From: Acidobacteriota bacterium
GTDB lineage: Bacteria; Acidobacteriota; Holophagae; Acanthopleuribacterales; Acanthopleuribacteraceae
Direction of reading: 5' to 3'
Assembly: GCA_030066195.1 (NCBI GenBank)
Contig: JASJCB010000098.1
Span: 1 to 38,996 of the forward strand
DNA length: 38,996 nt
The translations under genes and the position numbers were made by a program. The notes under the pieces were generated by a model. It searched no databases. It had not been told where the DNA came from and saw only the letters and a list, made by a program, of their open reading frames with translations. Shown here piece by piece: positions 34,369 through 38,996 of the stretch (positions are counted from its first letter, which is position 1; every line of letters begins with the position of its first letter).

Positions 34369-37212
34369 TTAGTAGATGTAGCTGACGTTCAAGCGAGCAA
34401 TGCGGGGACCGAGGATCTCGCCGATATCTCCGTAAACGGAAGAGGCGATGTTGCTGGTCCGGTTGGAAATCTGGGTGTCTTCGTTGGTGATGTTGTAAAC
34501 ATCGAACTTGACTTCCAGGTTACCGGCATTGCCGAGCTTGAAGGTGCGACCCAGGCCGATGTCGGTGAGCAGGTAAGAGGGATAGGAATCGGTCTCACGA
34601 CCGTTCACCAACAGGCTGAAGGTGCCGCGACCATTGTTGAAGTTTTCGAACGCGTTGAAGTAGCTACCGGAGTCGTAGCGCATTTTCGCGCTCAACTGGA
34701 GATCCCAGGGCAGGTCGTAGGAACCGTACAGACGTGCGGTCCACTCACCGGCATAGTCGTTGGAGAAGCCGCGGCCCGCGCCGAGGTTTTCCGCCGTGTT
34801 GGGATCGTTCAGTTCGTTAAGGTTGTAGCTCAGGTCAACGCTGCCCGTGGTGAACGAGAAGTTCCAGGAGTAACCTTTGCCACGCTGGCTGGCCGTGAGT
34901 TCAAAACCGTTGTAATCGGTTTCGTAATCTCTCAAGTTACCGCGAATCGAACTGACGAAACCGTCGCCGACATAGGTGTAACCGTCATGAACGGTGCCCC
35001 TGGCGTCGGTGTAGGTGGTGGTGTCCCAGTTCTGCAGACCAAAGATACCGTTTTGGAAGGTATAGGTCTGGTCGTAGGATTGGCGGTTGATGTAAGTGGC
35101 CGACACTGCCAGGTTGTTGGCGAACTGATGGCTTACGTTCAAAATGATTTCATCCGTCATCGGCGCTTCATAGTCGTCGGCGATGGGCGTACCGGAAGAA
35201 GAACCGGTGGACCAGAGCTGATTGTCGAAATCGACTTCGTCCCAGTCGGTGCCGTCACCCAGGAACAGGCCGTTGCCGTCCTTGTCTTCCCAGGGGAAAT
35301 CCTCTTCGTACTCGGACAGCGGTGAAAGCAATTCGAACTCATTGGTGTTCATGGTGTTAGCGTATTGGTTGAGACCCAACTTGATCAACGTACGACCGTC
35401 TGCGTTCAGGTCGTAGGTGATGTTGATACGGGGCAGAATGTTATCCCAAGTGGCTGCATCGGAGATTTCGTCGGAAACGACATCGCCGAAACGAGATGCG
35501 AAGGTCTGGCCGCCGATAACGCCCAGTTCCGCGGGTACGTTCTGCCAAACGCCGGGCAGGGTACCGCCGCCGATGGTGCCGGACTGGTCCTGGTAGCGCA
35601 GGCCTACGTTGAAGGTCCACTTGTTGTAGGTGATGACGTCGTTGATGTAAAACGCCATGTTCTCGGTTTCACTCGTGGCCTTGACGGGACGAATGAACCA
35701 GACTTCACCCTCTGTTTGGTCGTACTGGTACACGATGGCGTCGCCGGGGTAAATGTCCTGCGCAGAGTTTTCGGACAACAACATATCGAAACCGAAGGTG
35801 ATGTCGTGAGACGTCGGGCCGACGGTTTTGAACAGGTTACCTTTAGCAGTAAAGGTCTGGTTGGAACGATCGTAGATCGGGTAGTCGTATGCCGAAGTTG
35901 CAGTACCGTCACCGATGTTGACGTGTACGGGGTAACGAGTCAACACGTCAGCGGGCGTGTCAGCCGCGGGACCCAGGGTGAACGGGAAGCTCTGCTCACC
36001 GTATTTGAAGTTGAAGGTCAAAGAGTCGTTGACGAACCATTCGTCCTGGACGTACCAGGCATCACCGGGACCGTCCTGGGCCCAGCCGCGACCGACATCC
36101 TGATAGTAGGAGCTGGAGGGCCAGGTGGGCAGACGATTGGACTTGGTCTTGTTGTTTTCGTTGTAAGCGACTTTGAAGGTGTGGTTATCGTTGATCGCCC
36201 ACTTCAAGTTCGCGTTCGTCTGTTCCAATTCAGTAAGGTCCGACAGAGCTTCGCTGGTATTGGGTGTATACAGGTTGACTTCGTTCAAGTGGTAGGCAAC
36301 GAAGAACCACAATTTATCTTTGATCAGAGGACCGCGGAAGTTCACACCCCATTCTTCGTTGTAGTCCTGGGTAGAACTCATGACGCGACCGTCTGATGAA
36401 CGCACGACCGAATTATTGCTTTGCCAATCCTCGGTAGAGTAGCCGTAACTGGCTTTTGCTTCAAATTCGTTGGAACCCGTTTTCGTCACCATGGTGATGT
36501 TGACGCCGGGTGCGCCGACAGAAGCATCGTGGCTTGCAGTAGAAACCTGAACGGCTTCGAAGGTGTCGTAGTCATAGTACTGACCGGAAGCACCGGAAGC
36601 GGAAGTATCCGTCAGGTTGATGCCGTCAACGTAGTAGGCGTTCTGGTACGGGGAAGTACCGTGGGCGCCGAAGCGCGCCTGCGTACCCTGCTTGTTACCG
36701 CCGACGTTGGCCTGGCTCATGTAAACACCGGGAGTGATCTCCAGGATGGACCAGGGGTCTTTGGTGGTGGGCAGGGAATCCAGTGTTTCGGAGCTGAAGC
36801 TGTCACCCTGGTTGGCCGTGGTTGCGTCGACCAGCGGCTCGTTGGAGGTAACGGTTAATACTTCTTGTACACTGGAAACAGCCATGCGTACGTTGAGGGG
36901 GGTAGTCTGACCCAGTGCAACGGTGACGTCGGTGTTTTTCACGGTTTTGAAGCCGGGCATCACGAACGTTACAGTGTAGTCACCCACAGGCAGGTTACGC
37001 AGGCGGTAGCGACCGTTTTCGTCGGTTACCGTGCTACGCTCACCGAAAAGGAATTTACCGGTTGCGCTGACCGTAACACCGGGCAGGCTCTCGCCTTCAC
37101 CTTCAGTCGTTACGGTACCCGTGATGCTGCCTGTTTCCTGCTGCGCCACAGCCGGGAAGGCCAGGAACGCGAGAACGCAGAAAAGCGTCATTCGACCATA
37201 CTTTCTCTCCAT
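34369..37212 (-). CDS. TonB-dependent receptor, Oar-like, with carboxypeptidase regulatory domain
   Basis: 947-aa outer-membrane receptor. The start at 37212 (MERKYGRMTLF) follows AAGGAGA and gives a signal peptide ending FPAVAQQ; a longer frame to 37401 is rejected. Residues about 25-105 are a CarboxypepD_reg/beta-sandwich domain (SITGTVTTEGEGESLPGVTV, GRYRLRNLPVGDYTVTFVMP). A plug domain follows (about 110-230, with a conserved VDGINLTD), then a large beta-barrel ending in RIARLNVSYIY. This architecture is the Oar-like type abundant in Acidobacteriota. It imports an unknown substrate, perhaps peptides or glycans, using TonB energy. It has its own promoter (about 37451-37480) and terminator. 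Confidence 0.93.
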   Translation of the reverse strand: MERKYGRMTLFCVLAFLAFPAVAQQETGSITGTVTTEGEGESLPGVTVSATGKFLFGERSTVTDENGRYRLRNLPVGDYTVTFVMPGFKTVKNTDVTVALGQTTPLNVRMAVSSVQEVLTVTSNEPLVDATTANQGDSFSSETLDSLPTTKDPWSILEITPGVYMSQANVGGNKQGTQARFGAHGTSPYQNAYYVDGINLTDTSASGASGQYYDYDTFEAVQVSTASHDASVGAPGVNITMVTKTGSNEFEAKASYGYSTEDWQSNNSVVRSSDGRVMSSTQDYNEEWGVNFRGPLIKDKLWFFVAYHLNEVNLYTPNTSEALSDLTELEQTNANLKWAINDNHTFKVAYNENNKTKSNRLPTWPSSSYYQDVGRGWAQDGPGDAWYVQDEWFVNDSLTFNFKYGEQSFPFTLGPAADTPADVLTRYPVHVNIGDGTATSAYDYPIYDRSNQTFTAKGNLFKTVGPTSHDITFGFDMLLSENSAQDIYPGDAIVYQYDQTEGEVWFIRPVKATSETENMAFYINDVITYNKWTFNVGLRYQDQSGTIGGGTLPGVWQNVPAELGVIGGQTFASRFGDVVSDEISDAATWDNILPRINITYDLNADGRTLIKLGLNQYANTMNTNEFELLSPLSEYEEDFPWEDKDGNGLFLGDGTDWDEVDFDNQLWSTGSSSGTPIADDYEAPMTDEIILNVSHQFANNLAVSATYINRQSYDQTYTFQNGIFGLQNWDTTTYTDARGTVHDGYTYVGDGFVSSIRGNLRDYETDYNGFELTASQRGKGYSWNFSFTTGSVDLSYNLNELNDPNTAENLGAGRGFSNDYAGEWTARLYGSYDLPWDLQLSAKMRYDSGSYFNAFENFNNGRGTFSLLVNGRETDSYPSYLLTDIGLGRTFKLGNAGNLEVKFDVYNITNEDTQISNRTSNIASSVYGDIGEILGPRIARLNVSYIY

Positions 37213-37900
37213 AATCGAATTCTCCTTAGATTTGATTTCGAGAAGTTCGGGTTGTCCGGAAACCGGCAAACCGAATGATCTATCCAGTACCCCGTTCATG
37301 CGGAACGGGAATGCGTCGGTCACCCATAGAAAAGCGGATAACATCCATCCAATATCAACATCGAGCAATTTAAAATGCCACGCCATGCGGCGAAGACTCA
37401 AGGAGAAGGCTGTCTATCATTTAAGACGGCACAATGTATTGATCCCACGCATTATAAGCAAAAAGCCGGTGACCCCTCAATGTAAAAAAAGTGTAAGCGC
37501 GGCGTCAGGGAGGGGTAAAAATCTCTAAGGCGTTGAAACAAAACGATAAATGGAAGAAACAAAAACTTGTCTATTTCGTACCGGGCTCGGTCCTTTTTCC
37601 GGGTAAATTGTGTGATCTGGGTAAATCGTTTTCAAGCCCGTTCCGGTGAGAGCACATAGAAATAAATGATTTGTTGTTCGCGTACCTACACTTCTCATCG
37701 CCGAGGGAAAAGGTCCGACGCATGCCCCGAGCCCCGTGAGTGATGTTTTAAAAAACCCTCGATGAAAAGCGGCGTGGGTGAAACGCCTGGGATAAACTCC
37801 GGTAATTTCTTGCCGATACGGGAACCGTTGCCGCCCCTTTTCCCGTTTACTGAGTTAAGGGACCGTGTCGCAAGGCCGGCCCCCTGAAGGAGGTTTGCTT
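37213..37900. other. Divergent promoter region, TonB receptor / DUF2007 gene
   Basis: A 688-bp gap without a gene. It contains the promoter of the receptor (listed separately) and the ribosome binding site of the DUF2007 gene (AAGGAGG, 37888-37894). The receptor leader would be about 230 nt, long enough for regulation, but I see no known riboswitch in it. Confidence 0.5.
37451..37480 (-). promoter_or_regulatory. Sigma-70-type promoter of the TonB-dependent receptor
   Basis: On the minus strand, TTGAGG (37480-37475) and TATAAT (37456-37451) are separated by 18 bp, a near-consensus pair about 240 bp upstream of the receptor start. Confidence 0.5.
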
Positions 37901-38233
37901 ATGATCAATGTCCATCGAACCCTCGACCTGCCCATGTTGGAACACTTGAAGCAAGTACTGTTAGATCACCAAATCCCCTGTTTCACCAAAAACGAAAACC
38001 CGGTCGGCGGGGCCATGGGCGAAGTGCCGCCCATTGTCTGCAACGCGGAACTGTGGATTCATCACGACCAACAACTGGAACGAGCCAAAGGCCTTATCGA
38101 ACAGGTAGTCTTCCCCGTCCAAGGCTCGGATTGGACCTGCGCAAACTGCGAGGAAGAACTGACCGCCGCCTTCACCCAATGCTGGAACTGCGGAACGGTC
38201 CGCGAATCGGAAACCCGCTCTGCCGCGGTGTGA
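37901..38233 (+). CDS. DUF2007 domain protein with C-terminal zinc ribbon
   Basis: 110-aa protein. Residues 1-75 match the DUF2007 (putative signal-transducing) fold: VHRTLDLPMLEHLKQVL, then a loop with GGAMGEVPP, and AELWIHHDQQLERAKGLIEQ. Residues 83-105 form a zinc ribbon, WTCANCEEELTAAFTQCWNC, with two CxxC pairs. The start at 37901 follows AAGGAGG; an upstream frame to 37865 has no ribosome binding site. The combination is common in Gram-negative bacteria, with unknown function. It is followed by a GC-rich hairpin at 38242-38278. Confidence 0.85.
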   Translation: MINVHRTLDLPMLEHLKQVLLDHQIPCFTKNENPVGGAMGEVPPIVCNAELWIHHDQQLERAKGLIEQVVFPVQGSDWTCANCEEELTAAFTQCWNCGTVRESETRSAAV

Positions 38234-38241
38234 TGCAAACG

Positions 38242-38278
38242 GCGCCCCGTGCTGTTGTCGATCGGAAGATCGGGGCGC
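38242..38278 (+). terminator. Hairpin after the DUF2007 gene
   Basis: GCGCCCCG (38242-38249) pairs with CGGGGCGC (38271-38278) across a 21-nt loop, nine bases after the stop. The T-run is short, so terminator activity is likely but not certain. Confidence 0.55.
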
Positions 38279-38281
38279 GTA

Positions 38282-38704
38282 TTTCCGGTTGTCATAAGTT
38301 GTGTCGGTAAATGGAACATCGAAGAATCGGTTCTGATCCCTCGATCCGGAAAAGTCAGGAGCAAAGAATGAGGCCTGATTCCTTAACCCGGAAAAGTCAG
38401 GAGCAAAGAATCGGAACTGATTCTTGGCGCCCCGAAAAGTAATGTGAAAGAAATCAGTTGTAGTTCCTTGACCCGGAAAAGTCAGGAGCAAAGAATGAAA
38501 AATAATTCTTTGACCCTGAACTTTCGGTGCGCAAAGAATGAGGACCGATTCTTTGCTCCCCGACTTTCAGTATCGAGAAATCAGTCCGCATTCCTTGATC
38601 CCGGGCGGCGAGAATCAACGAATCAGGCAGTAGAGCGAGACCTATTCCTTATTAAATACCCCTTTCGGCTGTTTTGGGTTGTAAAAGCCGAAAATCGGGT
38701 TGTT
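38282..38704. repeat. ~422-bp non-coding array element, copy 2
   Basis: The second copy, in the same orientation as 33388-33809 and about equally long. Unit starts are at 38337, 38379, 38421, 38464, 38506, 38549 and 38591, again spanning 254 bp for six steps. Units 1-3 and 4-5 carry CCGGAAAAGTCAGGAGCAAA or TTCTTTG-type arms as in copy 1. The last unit is better preserved here (TTCCTTGATCCCGGGCGGCG). Both ends match copy 1. The two copies bracket the TonB receptor and DUF2007 genes, so homologous recombination between them could delete or duplicate that block. Confidence 0.9.
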
Positions 38705-38996
38705 CAATGCCTGAACCAGGTAAAACCCCGCCGGCAGATCGGTTGAAAAACAACCCGGCCGGTCAGCCGTATGGATTGGCCGGCGGACTTGGGAAAGAAC
38801 GCCGGTCGTTTCGGCAGACCACCATGGCAACAGGCGTTTCGAAGCTTTTACTCGTCCTGTCGGATTGATAACTCCCAAGAAAAAAACAGAAAACAAAGGA
38901 AGAGAGGGCACAGAGGGCACGGAGGAAAGAAAGAGCTGAGTAAGGTAAGGAATACTCTGTGCCCTCTGTGTCCTCTCCCCCTGATTCTTCAAATGC
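38705..38996. other. Intergenic region at the window end
   Basis: No gene is supported. It holds the GGGCACAGAG-type inverted repeat (38902-38977), listed separately, and nothing else that I recognise. Confidence 0.5.
38902..38977. repeat. 19-bp inverted repeat, GGGCACAGAG type
   Basis: GAGAGGGCACAGAGGGCAC (38902-38920) and GTGCCCTCTGTGTCCTCTC (38959-38977) are inverse complements with one mismatch, separated by a 38-bp purine-rich loop. Similar CTCTGTG-CCCTCTGTG tracts are recalled from intergenic regions in many bacteria, often near GxxExxY-protein genes; that neighbour would lie beyond this window. Confidence 0.75.

Noticed and set aside
33943..35325. 460-aa plus-strand frame
   Set aside because: Antisense to the receptor C-terminus; its Val/Gly-rich composition comes from the complementary strand of barrel codons.
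37213..37401. N-terminal extension of the TonB-dependent receptor
   Set aside because: The extra 63 residues precede a good signal peptide and ribosome binding site at 37212, and the predicted promoter lies upstream of both, so the extension is untranslated leader.

Overview
The window looks like a chromosomal segment of a Gram-negative bacterium of moderate-to-high GC. It has an outer-membrane TonB-dependent receptor of the Oar-like type with an N-terminal carboxypeptidase-regulatory domain, a heptose kinase, a Tat system, and a Ser/Thr kinase with a TPR tail. That mix is typical of Acidobacteriota (Holophagae/Acanthopleuribacter-like), with Myxococcota as an alternative. This placement is inference from gene families, because no rRNA or tRNA is present.

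Layout. 1-604: an intergenic array of six 18-bp palindromes at an exact 43-bp period, then a zinc alcohol dehydrogenase. 1883-2044: a 53-aa orphan RiPP precursor with a pinensin/class-I-lanthipeptide-like leader and its own terminator. 2156-6539: a Uup-type ABC-F ATPase (minus), a LolD-like ATPase, and gcvT-gcvH. 6725-8721: an ECF sigma factor, an overlapping membrane protein and a bactofilin-like membrane protein. 8822-12487: an Rpn-like nuclease convergent with a 906-aa kinase-TPR protein. 12979-19056: secreted proteins, namely a Gly/Pro-rich repeat protein, a Cys-containing peptide, a BNR-like propeller paired with a TMEM43-family protein, and a 116-aa Cys-containing exported protein. 19520-23752: an SLC13 permease, a Uma2-family protein, then the end of a long minus-strand operon.

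The minus-strand run from 29939 down to 22391 is six tightly spaced or overlapping genes ending at a clear terminator. In transcription order they are an ANL-type adenylating enzyme, an aldehyde-dehydrogenase-fold acyl reductase, an iron alcohol dehydrogenase, an exported PQQ-type beta-propeller, a HemN/HemW-like radical SAM protein and a GPH-family transporter. The first three read as a carboxylic acid to aldehyde to alcohol reduction module. The first two resemble the EhpF/EhpG pair of griseoluteic acid biosynthesis, but no phenazine core genes are present.

30132-33098 holds a small Cys-rich secreted peptide, a DUF4190-like membrane protein, and a tightly overlapping tatA-tatC-Trm112-like-heptose-kinase operon. 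34369-37212 is the TonB-dependent receptor and 37901-38233 a DUF2007/zinc-ribbon protein. The receptor and the DUF2007 gene are flanked by two direct copies (33388-33809 and 38282-38704) of a ~422-bp non-coding element built of seven units at a mean period of 42.3 bp.

The most unusual feature is a shared geometry. Three different intergenic palindrome or hairpin arrays (130-362; 33184-33285; and the two ~422-bp copies) all repeat at 42-43 bp, about four turns of B-DNA, although their unit sequences differ.
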